Shown: positions 23,766-33,208 of the stretch, piece by piece
Layout of the letters: each line of letters starts with the position of its first letter
Position numbering within the stretch: position 1 is the stretch's first letter
NCBI RefSeq assembly: GCF_009695935.1
Contig: NZ_VUMY01000002.1
Span: forward strand, 1-64,000
Length of the DNA stretch: 64,000 nucleotides
Source: Mobiluncus porci
GTDB lineage: Bacteria > Actinomycetota > Actinomycetes > Actinomycetales > Actinomycetaceae
Direction: 5' to 3'
The notes under the pieces: model-generated
Told to the model about the DNA's origin: nothing
Seen by the model: only the letters and a program-made list of their open reading frames with translations
Databases searched by the model: none
Position numbers and translations under genes: made by a program

Positions 23766-26420
23766 GTGAGGGATACTCGGCGCGTTCTAACGCGAGATAT
23801 AAAACGTATTTTGGCGGTACCGAGGGCCTTGATTATCGTGATTGGGGTTCTCGTGATTCCCGCCTTATATTCATGGATTAACATCCTGGCCTTCTGGGAT
23901 CCATATATGGCAACAGGGGAGCTTCCAATTGCTGTGGTAAACAACGATGCCGACGCAACGTCAGATATCACCGGTACAGTGAATGTGGGTAGCCTTATCG
24001 TTGATGAACTTCACACGAACGACCAGCTTGGCTGGCAGTTTCTCGATGAAAACACGGCAAAACATAAATTGCAGCGCGGAGACACTTATGCAATGTTCGT
24101 TATTCCACAAGACTTCAGTGAGAATCTTGTTAAGATTTTCTCAGGAGAGCGAAACCACCCAACAATAGAATATACGGTCAATGAGAAGAAAGGCGCTATT
24201 GCCCCTAAAATTACTGATGCAGGTGCCAGTGCTCTTGATGTCGAAATTACCTCGGCGTTTCGTGAACAGGTGGGTAAGGCCATAGCCCAGGCGGTTCGTA
24301 ACGGCGGTTTCAAAATGAGTTCGACAATTACCGAAACCCAAGGATCAATAAACGCCTCATTGGATGATACGGTTAAAAGTCTATCTGACGCGCTAGTAGC
24401 GGTAAATACTGCGAATGAATCCATCGAAGACTCTTTTCAGACTATTCAAAGTGTTCATGATGCCCTGAGTGCTGCGGATCCTGCATTAGTAGCTACCGAA
24501 TCGGTAATAAGCGACGCCCAGAAGACTCTAGCCATTGTTGCCCAGGACACGCAGACATATTCGGTAGCTCTCGGCAAAGCGAGCCTAGCCGCGCAAGACG
24601 CCCTTAACCAATCCGCTGCCACAGCAGCAGCTGCGGTTTCAAATGCTACGGCCCTTTTCGACCAGACACAGCCACAACTTGAAACAAAAATAGACCGGGC
24701 AAACACGGCTCTCTCCACAATACGCACCCAGATAGACGCGCTACGTTCAGCATCGCTCCCTGAGCCTCTTGTCGCAGACTTGACTGAGCGATTGAACAAC
24801 GCTGAGGAGCTCCTAACAAGTGTTCAGAGAGCAAACGTTGACGCTGCAAAAACCAGTGAGCGACTTAAAGCCCTCGAAAAATCTTTCAGCAATGCATTGA
24901 TCCACGCTCAAGACGCGACCGCGACGGCACGAACCCAGGTATCCAATGTCGCCAGCGAGCTAAATTCCCAAGCTGCGCAGCTTTCAGCAAGCCTCGGCGG
25001 GTTTTCGTCAACTGTACATACTATGCGCGCCTCCCTCACGGTGCTCGCTAATCTGGCCGATGAACTTGAAACACAATTCAAATCAGCTAAGAGCATTCTG
25101 GGGCAAACATACGAAAACCTACAAGGACTCGAATCAGTCGTTCAAACTGCCAAAACAGATACAATGGTTCTCTCCTCCGAACTCCAAACCGGCATCGCGA
25201 AAACCGCTACAAGCCTAGATTCTGCCAATATCGGCAGGTATCTGGCCTCTCCGGTGAAGTTTGATCAGCAGGCACTATTTCCGATTAAATCCTATGGCTC
25301 AGGAATGGCAGCCATGTTCATCAACCTTTCGCTGTGGATCGGAGCTTTCATTCTTATAGTCATCTTTCGGGTTGAGGTAGATAAGGAAGGTTTTACATGG
25401 CTTCGACTAGGATCAGCCTACATAGGTCGTTTCATCTTGCTAGCGATATTCTCGGTAATCCAAGGGCTAATCGTCAGCGTTGGAGCCCTGGCTATCGGTG
25501 TCCAGGTAGTAAATCCTGCCGCCTTCATTATTACAGCAGCAACGCTGGCACCCCTATACCTGGCAATCATTTATGCGTTGGCAGCCGCGCTTAGCTATGT
25601 GGGACGAACGCTCGCAGTGGTTCTGGTGATCATGCAGATACCGGGCGCGTCTGGAATCTATCCGATTGAACTCATGCCGAGTTTTTTTCAACGTATCTAT
25701 CCTCTTCTCCCGTTTTCCTATGGGATAAATGCAATGCGTGAAACCATCGGGGGCTTCTACGGAGAGCGTTATCTCCAGTCTATTGCCTCCGTGTTTCTTA
25801 TGGCTTTTGCGGCGCTGGTCTTAGGTTTCATTGGGCGACGTCACCTTGGATATTTCACGAGCCTATTTTTCGAGGAATTGGGACGTACCGAACTCGTGGT
25901 GAACGAAAATGTGCAGCTTCAAGGTGTCAACTATCGGCTGAGCAACATCATAGCGCTGCTTGCAAACCGAAAGGAATTCGCAGCTCGTCTAGCAAGACGC
26001 CAGGATTTTTTCAATGCTCACTACTCCACATTAGTGCGCAGTTTTACCGTAATAGGGCTTCTGGGGGTAGGTGTACTAGGTGTTATTTCACGAATGACTA
26101 CGGCAAGCAAACCGGCGTTACTAGCTATCGCAACCGTTTGGGGTCTTCTAATCGTGGGTGCTTTAGTAGCGTTAGAGGCCCTGAAGCGTTCTCTTATGCG
26201 AGCAGATGAACTCTCGCATCTAAGCGAGGAAGAACTTTTTTCGAGGCTCTTGCCCTACCCATCGCTTTCAACCGCAGATCTGCAGGAAAAACCAGCGGCG
26301 CCGCCCGAAAGCGAAGACGCCTCTGAGGAGGCTGCCGCGTTGCCGGATACGGAGAGTACCGCGGCACACGAGGAAGCGCAAAACAGCCGGTACGATAACG
26401 AGGCGCAGGTGGAGGCATAA
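23766..26420 (+). CDS. YhgE/Pip domain membrane protein (first of two)
   Basis: An 884-residue protein with the YhgE/Pip layout: an N-terminal helix (LIIVIGVLVIPALYSWINIL, about 22-41), then FWDPY and LPIAVVNNDADA, a long extracytoplasmic coiled-coil-rich part (about 60-500), and a C-terminal ABC-2-like block of about six helices with VVLVIMQIPGASGIYPIELMP. Relatives include the Lactococcus phage infection protein Pip; the cellular role is unclear. The acidic tail (DASEEAAALPDTES) is cytoplasmic. Codon use is visibly AT-richer than in purF or typA. It forms an operon with the next gene. Confidence 0.88.
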   Translation: MRDTRRVLTRDIKRILAVPRALIIVIGVLVIPALYSWINILAFWDPYMATGELPIAVVNNDADATSDITGTVNVGSLIVDELHTNDQLGWQFLDENTAKHKLQRGDTYAMFVIPQDFSENLVKIFSGERNHPTIEYTVNEKKGAIAPKITDAGASALDVEITSAFREQVGKAIAQAVRNGGFKMSSTITETQGSINASLDDTVKSLSDALVAVNTANESIEDSFQTIQSVHDALSAADPALVATESVISDAQKTLAIVAQDTQTYSVALGKASLAAQDALNQSAATAAAAVSNATALFDQTQPQLETKIDRANTALSTIRTQIDALRSASLPEPLVADLTERLNNAEELLTSVQRANVDAAKTSERLKALEKSFSNALIHAQDATATARTQVSNVASELNSQAAQLSASLGGFSSTVHTMRASLTVLANLADELETQFKSAKSILGQTYENLQGLESVVQTAKTDTMVLSSELQTGIAKTATSLDSANIGRYLASPVKFDQQALFPIKSYGSGMAAMFINLSLWIGAFILIVIFRVEVDKEGFTWLRLGSAYIGRFILLAIFSVIQGLIVSVGALAIGVQVVNPAAFIITAATLAPLYLAIIYALAAALSYVGRTLAVVLVIMQIPGASGIYPIELMPSFFQRIYPLLPFSYGINAMRETIGGFYGERYLQSIASVFLMAFAALVLGFIGRRHLGYFTSLFFEELGRTELVVNENVQLQGVNYRLSNIIALLANRKEFAARLARRQDFFNAHYSTLVRSFTVIGLLGVGVLGVISRMTTASKPALLAIATVWGLLIVGALVALEALKRSLMRADELSHLSEEELFSRLLPYPSLSTADLQEKPAAPPESEDASEEAAALPDTESTAAHEEAQNSRYDNEAQVEA

Positions 26421-26423
26421 CAG

Positions 26424-28850
26424 ATGCGAAAAATATTGTTTATCGCGAGAGATGATGTCAGTCAGATTAACTCAAGTGTCTTAGCGAAAATATTCATTGC
26501 ATTACTCATCAGTATTCCGTTGCTATTCACCTGGTTTAATGTGCTTGCAACATGGGATCCTTTCGCGAATTCTAACCAACTAAAAATTGCGGTAATCAAT
26601 AACGACGAAGGCTATAAAAGCGATGTATTGAACATAGATATAAACGTAGGCGGCATCGTTATCAAGGAACTAGCAATTAACGAAGACCTGCACTGGGTAA
26701 TCACGAATGAAAAAGCCGGTCTTAACGGTACTAGATCGGGCGAGTATTATGCCGCAATCATACTTCCAGAAGATTTTTCAAGAACAATGTTTACGTTCTA
26801 CGCGGGTGGAGCAGTCCCCGCAGACATCAAGCTATATACGAACGAAAAGAAGAATCCGCTGTCGGCTAATCTTACTTCCCAGGTAACCCAAGAAACCGTC
26901 GCGCAGATAAACAATGCGTTTTCGCGGACTCTAGCAAATGCGGCGGTGGGGTTGGCTCGGACAGTTTCAGATTATCTCGATGATTCAGGCACTCAAGCCA
27001 CTCTAGACCGCCTTTCAAATCGGCTAGAATTCCTCTCTTCGGAGCTTAACTCCGGAGCCGACACTGTATATTCACTTTCGGCGCTTATTGGATCTTCAAT
27101 TCCACTCGCCGCTGGCGCTAGCAATCTAGCCGGGAGTGTGAGCAACTCCTTCGATGAAGCAACAGCGTTATGGAAATATAACGCTAAAAACGGAGAGAAG
27201 AATCCTTTCGCGAATGCTGAAACTGCGCTCGGTGACTCACTGAACCTCGCTTCGTCGAATATCGAAAATCTCAATAGAAGCCTCGACAGCCTGCTGGTAT
27301 CGGCTGGTAGTACTATCGAAGACAACGCAGAAATTCTGGAACAAATCGCGTCTCGGCTGGACAAACAGATTGTAGGATTCCAAAAAACCCGTGACGCTAT
27401 CGCTGGCGCTCTTAATGGACGAGCCGACGATTCGGCTGCAGATGCCTTTATTGATACTTTGGATGAGGCCATTGCTAGACAACAGACCCTGTCGAAGCGT
27501 CTTGGCTCCCTGGCAGGCGATTTGCGTCAGGGCATAGAGTCTCACCAAGATTCCCAGGCGAAAGCACAAATAGAAATCAGACAAGCGAGAGACGCTATCG
27601 ATGCGGCACGCGCCAACTTAGAGAATAATCTCCTACCGACAATAAACAGGCTGCGCTCTAGCCTTGATAAAGCAGCAAGAAACTCTGCAGTAGTGAAAAC
27701 CTACATGGATTCGGTACGTGCAGCGCTCGCTGAAAAAAACAACAACACGATTGAGATCCTGCGGCAATCTCAGTCTTCGCTAGCGCAAACCGCAAACACT
27801 ATGCGCGACAGCAGCCAACGTTTAGGCCTAGCGCTAAACAATATCGAACAGGCTCGTAACAGTGGAGATTTGAAAAAAGTTGCTGAGGCGCTAGGCGCTG
27901 ATCCTAACGCGCTCGCGAAGCTGATTTCCTCTCCAATAACTGTGCAGCGCAGTGCCATATTCCCAGTAGCCACATTCGGCGTTGGAATGACTCCACTCTT
28001 TGCAGTGATAGCGCTATGGGTTGGTGCGCTGCTTGCCGGCGCTTTCCTACGCACTGACGTTTCACCTAATGTTGCCCGGCGATATGTCGAGACTACGATG
28101 CGAAACCTCTCGGTCAAGACCACCACTAAAGAACACGCCCTAGAAAACGGTCAAACTGTATTAGATGGGGTGGTTTCACACCGGGGAGAGGACGAAGCAA
28201 ATGTTGAAATAGACAACACAGATGATCATGTTGAAGAAGAAGAGAACTTGGCGCCAGACAAACCAGAAGAAACCAGCGAGAAAGTGAGCGAAGAAGAAAC
28301 TCACCTCCGCGAAGAAACAACACAACTGGCAGACATCGACCGCGTATTTACGAATTTCCAAGAGTACCTGGGGAGATATGCAATGTTTTGGCTCGTAGGT
28401 ATGGCGCAGTCTACATTTTTGATGGGAGGTCTCATCGTCTTCGTAGACATCCGACCTGCCCACCCGTTCCTGTTGATTCTTGCCGGGTGGATAATCTCGA
28501 CAGTGTTTACCCTCTGTATCCACACCTTAGTGGTGGCGTTGTCTAACGCTGGGAAAGCAGTGGCTGTAGTTCTGCTGGTGCTTCAGATTTCAGCAGCCGG
28601 TGGAGCCTACCCGCTCGAAATGCTCCCACAGTGGTTCCAAAATATAAGCCCATGGCTCCCAGCTACTTATGCTATTAATATGATGCGTTCAGCAATCGCC
28701 GGGGAATTCGCGGGGGACTACCTTCAAAATGCTGGCATGCTTCTGCTGTTTGTGATTCCTAATCTTCTTATCGGCATGGTTTTACGTAGAGCAGCGGCGA
28801 AAACAGTAAGCGCGATGACCACCGCCATCGAACAGACGAAAGTGATGTAG
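26424..28850 (+). CDS. YhgE/Pip domain membrane protein (second of two)
   Basis: 808 residues, starting three bases after the previous stop. N-terminal helix FIALLISIPLLFTWFNVLA, then TWDPFANSNQLKIAVINNDEG and YTNEKKNPLSANLT, the Pip-N pattern. A long coiled-coil stretch (about 190-500) follows. The C-terminal membrane block is split by an acidic cytoplasmic insertion (VEEEENLAPDKPEETSEKVS, about 600) that the first protein lacks. VAVVLLVLQISAAGGAYPLE is the conserved late motif. The two paralogues probably form a complex. This is the most AT-rich gene of the chromosomal part. Confidence 0.88.
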   Translation: MRKILFIARDDVSQINSSVLAKIFIALLISIPLLFTWFNVLATWDPFANSNQLKIAVINNDEGYKSDVLNIDINVGGIVIKELAINEDLHWVITNEKAGLNGTRSGEYYAAIILPEDFSRTMFTFYAGGAVPADIKLYTNEKKNPLSANLTSQVTQETVAQINNAFSRTLANAAVGLARTVSDYLDDSGTQATLDRLSNRLEFLSSELNSGADTVYSLSALIGSSIPLAAGASNLAGSVSNSFDEATALWKYNAKNGEKNPFANAETALGDSLNLASSNIENLNRSLDSLLVSAGSTIEDNAEILEQIASRLDKQIVGFQKTRDAIAGALNGRADDSAADAFIDTLDEAIARQQTLSKRLGSLAGDLRQGIESHQDSQAKAQIEIRQARDAIDAARANLENNLLPTINRLRSSLDKAARNSAVVKTYMDSVRAALAEKNNNTIEILRQSQSSLAQTANTMRDSSQRLGLALNNIEQARNSGDLKKVAEALGADPNALAKLISSPITVQRSAIFPVATFGVGMTPLFAVIALWVGALLAGAFLRTDVSPNVARRYVETTMRNLSVKTTTKEHALENGQTVLDGVVSHRGEDEANVEIDNTDDHVEEEENLAPDKPEETSEKVSEEETHLREETTQLADIDRVFTNFQEYLGRYAMFWLVGMAQSTFLMGGLIVFVDIRPAHPFLLILAGWIISTVFTLCIHTLVVALSNAGKAVAVVLLVLQISAAGGAYPLEMLPQWFQNISPWLPATYAINMMRSAIAGEFAGDYLQNAGMLLLFVIPNLLIGMVLRRAAAKTVSAMTTAIEQTKVM

Positions 28851-29035
28851 ACAGGTACGTTCTCTTGTCGCAATAGCCCCGCTCTTTGAGTAAGACTATC
28901 GCTGTCGAATACGGGTAGCAGCGGCAAGGGAATGATACTAGGCTGGCGCAGGTTTATCTTCATGCAGTAAAGACAGAAAATCCAAAGCCAAAAACTGTCT
29001 CCGCGAAACTAAGCGTATAGCCTATGATAGGGGTC

Positions 29036-30796
29036 ATGCGGCTAGTACAAAATGCTCCAGGTGGAGTGAAGAAGAAACTTCTTCGAGCAGTCGCTGCTGG
29101 GGGGATACTTGCCTGGTTTTTCTCGGGACTTACTGCCTGCTCAGAATCACCCATAAATATATCAACTCCAGTGACTGGCCCGAATTATGTTACCGTATCA
29201 GCCAGCGAGCCATCCGGAATGTTGATTCCATCAGCAGCAACCAACATAGACAAGGCAAAAATTGCGGCGATGCTGTTTTCTGGGCTGGCTTATCTAGACG
29301 AAAAAGGCGAGGTGAAGAACGACATCGCGCAGGCGATTATTCCTAATGATAATTGTACCGTCTACGATATTGAGCTCACTGCTGACCTGCTGTTTTCCGA
29401 CGGCACCAAGGTGGATGCCGAAAGTTTCGCGAGAACCTGGAGCGATGCCGTTCGTAATGTCGAGACCCGTCCGGAGGCTTCTTTGCTCACCGTCATCAAC
29501 GGCTATGACGTCACGAGCGGGGCAGCGCCCGTGGTCTCCACCGATTCACACCGGCGTCCCCCCGCGGGGACGCGCGAAAACACTCTGACCCCCGACCTGG
29601 CTGGCGTTGAAATCGTCAGCAGCACCCGCTTCAAAGTTCACCTTTCCATTCCAACGTGCGATTTTGTGAAGAGGCTGGCGACCCCGTTTTTTTCGCCCCT
29701 ACCAGCATCGGCCTTTGATGAAAACGGTAAAATTTCCGCGGACTTTGGGGAAAATCCCTTTGGGTACGGGCCGTATATGCTCGCGCGGGAGGGAGCCTGG
29801 GAACACGACTCGCAACTGATTTTGGTTCCGAACGAGCACTACCGCGGACCACGGAGGGCTCGCAACGAGGGGATTTCCTTCAAGTTCTACCGTGACGCTC
29901 ATGAGGCTTATCGCGACTTGCAGAATGATGCGCTGGACATTAATGACAACCTTCCGTCAGCAGCCTTGAAAACCTACAAGGATCAGCTCGGAGCCCGCGC
30001 CACTTCCGGACCTAACGCTGTGGCAGACTACCTGGTTTTCCCTTTAGATGGGCACTTCGCTGTCGGATCTGAGGAAGGTCGGCTGCGTCGGGCCGCAGTC
30101 TCCCTGTGCCTCAACCGCGTGGATCTTTCCAAGATGTATTTCGCCGGTTTGTTCGAGTCCGCTACGGACTTCGTAACACCCGTGGTGCTTGGTCATACTG
30201 AAAACCTGGCAGGTAATGAGGTTTTGAAGTTCAACGTCGCCCAAGCCAAAGCAAACTGGGCTGCAGCCGATTCGCTCGCGCCGTGGGATGGCGAGATTGC
30301 CATGGCGCGGGTCGATAATGAGATGGGGGAGTGGGTAGATGGTGCGGCGGGCCAGATTCGTTCGTGTCTTGGGGTCAGGGTGTCCGTAAAGGCCTTCCCG
30401 GATCGAGTGACTTTGGAGAAGAATGTGAAGACCATGCGGGTGACGAATCCTGATGGTTCGGTTGGGGCGCTGCAATTGACGTATCCGGCTGGTTGGCGCG
30501 CGAAATATCCGGGGATGAAAGGGTATTTGTGGCCTAATTTTGCGACTGTGGGAATCGCGAATCGGGTGGGCTATTCGAATCCTGAGTACGACGCGCTGCT
30601 TTACCAAGCGGGCGGAACTGTCTCGGAATCGGAGGCAGTCAAACTCTATACCCAGGCGGAGTCGCTGTTGATACGGGATTTGCCGGTGGTGCCGCTGTGG
30701 CATGAGAGCGTGGCAGTGGGCTGGTCAACAAAGGTTGCGGGGGTGCAACTCGACTGGCAGGGACTCGTGCAATACTGGCGGGTCACCAAAGATTAG
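29036..30796 (+). CDS. Solute-binding lipoprotein, family 5 (peptide-type ABC transporter)
   Basis: A periplasm-facing binding lipoprotein of the DppA/OppA type. A basic start (VKKKLLRAV) is followed by a hydrophobic segment and the lipobox SGLTAC, whose Cys would be lipidated. Family text includes AAMLFSGLAYLDEKGEVK, LLFSDGTKVDAESFARTW and PFGYGPYMLA. ATG 29036 is preferred (AGGGG six bases upstream); ATG 29024 is the alternative. No permease or ATPase gene is adjacent, so it is an orphan receptor here. An imperfect Pro/Arg-rich segment (about 175-190) may be another small insertion. Confidence 0.85.
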   Translation: MRLVQNAPGGVKKKLLRAVAAGGILAWFFSGLTACSESPINISTPVTGPNYVTVSASEPSGMLIPSAATNIDKAKIAAMLFSGLAYLDEKGEVKNDIAQAIIPNDNCTVYDIELTADLLFSDGTKVDAESFARTWSDAVRNVETRPEASLLTVINGYDVTSGAAPVVSTDSHRRPPAGTRENTLTPDLAGVEIVSSTRFKVHLSIPTCDFVKRLATPFFSPLPASAFDENGKISADFGENPFGYGPYMLAREGAWEHDSQLILVPNEHYRGPRRARNEGISFKFYRDAHEAYRDLQNDALDINDNLPSAALKTYKDQLGARATSGPNAVADYLVFPLDGHFAVGSEEGRLRRAAVSLCLNRVDLSKMYFAGLFESATDFVTPVVLGHTENLAGNEVLKFNVAQAKANWAAADSLAPWDGEIAMARVDNEMGEWVDGAAGQIRSCLGVRVSVKAFPDRVTLEKNVKTMRVTNPDGSVGALQLTYPAGWRAKYPGMKGYLWPNFATVGIANRVGYSNPEYDALLYQAGGTVSESEAVKLYTQAESLLIRDLPVVPLWHESVAVGWSTKVAGVQLDWQGLVQYWRVTKD

Positions 30797-31013
30797 TCTT
30801 TTCCGGTTTTGACCCGTCCCCACCGATAAATTCGCCGGTTAAATGAGTTTTGCCCCTTGGCAGCCCGGAGCAATCGCGGATGGTTCCACTACTGTTCCGC
30901 GGAATTGTAACCATCCCCGTTTGCTCAGCTTTTAGCGATAGGAGGGTTTGGGGTTAAAATAATGCGGGTTTGAAATGTACGGTTAATAACTGTCAGGACT
31001 GTTGAGGACTTTA

Positions 31014-32942
31014 ATGACCATTAGAGAAGACATCCGAAACGTCGCCATTGTTGCCCACGTCGACCACGGCAAGACGACGCTGGTTGACGCGATGCTTCGC
31101 CAGGCCAACGCGGAAGGCCTGCGCGCCGACACCCCCGAGCGGGTCATGGATTCCGGCGACCTGGAGCGCGAAAAAGGCATCACTATTCTCGCGAAGAACA
31201 CGGCCGTGAAATACCGCGGTCCGGCCGCGGCGGCGCTCGGACTTCCTGACGGTGTCACCATCAACGTGGTTGACACCCCTGGTCACGCGGACTTCGGCGG
31301 GGAAGTCGAACGTGGCCTCTCTATGGTTGACGGCGTGGTGCTTCTTGTTGACGCTTCGGAAGGTCCTTTGCCGCAAACCCGCTTCGTCTTGCGCAAGGCG
31401 CTGGCAGCAGCTCTCCCCGTCGTGCTGGTCATCAACAAGGTTGACCGGCCAGACGCCCGCATCGAAGAAGTCGTCTCCGAATCGACTGACCTCTTGCTGA
31501 CCTTGGCAACAGACCTCGAGGCGAGCGAAGAAGCCGGCGAAGCGGGCCTTGACCTCGACCTCGACCAGCTCCTTGACCTCCCGATAATCTACGCCTCCGC
31601 GAAGTCCGGAGCGGCCTCCTTGACAAACCCCGGCAACGGCGGAACCCCGGACGGCGACCTGGAATGCCTGTTCGAGGCCATTTTGAAGCATATCCCCGGC
31701 CCGACTTATGACCCCGCCGCGCCCCTCCAGGCCCACGTCACGAACCTCGACGCCTCGCCTTTCCTCGGGCGCCTCGCCTTGTTGCGAATCCACAACGGGA
31801 AGATTCACCAAGGGCAAACCGTGGGTTGGGCGCGCTCCGACGGGATGGTCGAGCCGGTGAAAATCACGGAGCTCCTGGTCACTCACGGGCTCGATCGGGT
31901 TCCTACCGAGTCAGCAAGCGCGGGCGACATCGTTGCAGTGGCTGGAATCGACGACATCACCATTGGTGAATCCCTAGTAGATTTGGAAGACCCGAGGCCG
32001 CTGCCGCTGATAACCGTGGATGAACCGGCGATTTCCATGACAATCGGGATCAACACCTCGCCCTTTGCTGGTAAGGTCAAGGGCGCAAAAGTTACGGCCC
32101 GCCAGGTCAAAGACCGCCTCAACCGCGAGCTGGTCGGGAATGTGTCTTTGCGGGTGAAGGATATCGGACGGCCCGACGCGTGGGAAGTCCAGGGGCGCGG
32201 CGAGCTCGCCTTGGCGATTTTAGTCGAGCAAATGCGCCGCGAAGGCTACGAGCTCACCGCTGGAAAACCCCAGGTCGTGACGCGCGTCGTTGATGGAAAA
32301 ACCATGGAGCCGATAGAGGCCTTGACTGTGGACGTGCCCGAGGAATATCTCGGGACTGTGACCCAGCTCATGGCCGCCCGTAAGGGGACGATGAAAACGG
32401 TCGCGAACCATGGAACCGGCTGGGTTCGCCTGGAGTTTTCCGTGCCGGCTCGCGGGTTAATTGGGTTTCGGACGAAGTTCTTGACCGAGACGCGCGGGAC
32501 GGGGATTGCCTCCTCGGTTTCCGCCGGATGGGAGCCGTGGGTCGGGGAGATTGAGGGGCGTGCCACCGGGTCGCTGGTGGCTGACCGCGCTGGTCAGGCC
32601 ACGCCGTATGCCATGATTAAACTCCAGGAGCGCGGGTCGTTCATTGTCCAGCCCGGCTCGCAGGTTTACGAGGGTCAGGTCGTCGGGGAAAACCCGCGCG
32701 GGGAAGACATGATTGTCAATATCACCAAAGAAAAGCAACAGACGAATATGCGTTCTTCGACCGCGGACGCTTTCGAGGGACTCACGCCGCCGCGGGTTTT
32801 GACCCTCGAGGAGAGCCTTGAATTTGCGGGTAACGACGAATGCGTCGAGGTCACGCCCGAGGCGATTCGGGTTCGCAAGGTCATTCTGGGTTCGGAGGAG
32901 CGCTACAAGGCGGCCGCGGCGATGCGGCGCGAGGCGCGGTAG
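31014..32942 (+). CDS. typA: Translational GTPase TypA/BipA
   Basis: Ribosome-binding GTPase involved in stress adaptation and ribosome assembly. G1 AHVDHGKTT, switch region [11 protein letters not shown]3 [16 protein letters not shown] and G4 NKVDRPDAR are intact. The C-terminal TypA-specific part ([20 protein letters not shown]) is present. A short acidic stretch (about residues 160-180, [12 protein letters not shown]) is longer than usual. ATG 31014 is chosen over TTG 31002 because GAGG precedes it and the family starts near IRNVAIVAH. One TCAGCAAG octamer is at 31911. Confidence 0.95.
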   Translation: MTIREDIRNVAIVAHVDHGKTTLVDAMLRQANAEGLRADTPERVMDSGDLEREKGITILAKNTAVKYRGPAAAALGLPDGVTINVVDTPGHADFGGEVERGLSMVDGVVLLVDASEGPLPQTRFVLRKALAAALPVVLVINKVDRPDARIEEVVSESTDLLLTLATDLEASEEAGEAGLDLDLDQLLDLPIIYASAKSGAASLTNPGNGGTPDGDLECLFEAILKHIPGPTYDPAAPLQAHVTNLDASPFLGRLALLRIHNGKIHQGQTVGWARSDGMVEPVKITELLVTHGLDRVPTESASAGDIVAVAGIDDITIGESLVDLEDPRPLPLITVDEPAISMTIGINTSPFAGKVKGAKVTARQVKDRLNRELVGNVSLRVKDIGRPDAWEVQGRGELALAILVEQMRREGYELTAGKPQVVTRVVDGKTMEPIEALTVDVPEEYLGTVTQLMAARKGTMKTVANHGTGWVRLEFSVPARGLIGFRTKFLTETRGTGIASSVSAGWEPWVGEIEGRATGSLVADRAGQATPYAMIKLQERGSFIVQPGSQVYEGQVVGENPRGEDMIVNITKEKQQTNMRSSTADAFEGLTPPRVLTLEESLEFAGNDECVEVTPEAIRVRKVILGSEERYKAAAAMRREAR

Positions 32943-32993
32943 GAGCGCAGCCTCCAGGGGACGGCGCAGGCATGGGTTCAGACCCGCCGGTTT

Positions 32994-33117
32994 CGGACAC
33001 TATCTTGATGTGAAGATAGTGTCCGAACGAGGTTCGTCTTTTGCGGGGTTTGATATCTAGCCAATCCGTCTCGACGCCGCCCTTGCGGACACTATCTCGA
33101 CCTGAAGTTAGTGTCCG
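32994..33117. repeat. Repeat family C: second pair of 32-base palindromes
   Basis: The units 32994-33025 (13-base perfect arms) and 33086-33117 start CGGACACTATC and end TAGTGTCCG. They lie 92 bases apart, between typA and the VanW gene, mirroring the pair at 13868-14002. A repeat B fragment (TTCAGACCCGCCGG) precedes them. Confidence 0.8.
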
Positions 33118-33164
33118 GAAGGAAATCCGCGGGAAAATCCGAAGTTTCCGGTATGATTTGTGAG

Positions 33165-33204
33165 GGGAATTCTTCAGGAGAGAAAGGGAATTCTTCCAGG
33201 AGAG
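33165..33204 (+). promoter_or_regulatory. Tandemly duplicated ribosome-binding region of the VanW gene
   Basis: GGGAATTCTTCAGGAGAG is repeated with a 21-base period (33165 and 33186), so the leader carries two copies of AGGAGAG. Only the second is correctly spaced to the ATG at 33209. Confidence 0.75.
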
Positions 33205-33208
33205 GAAA

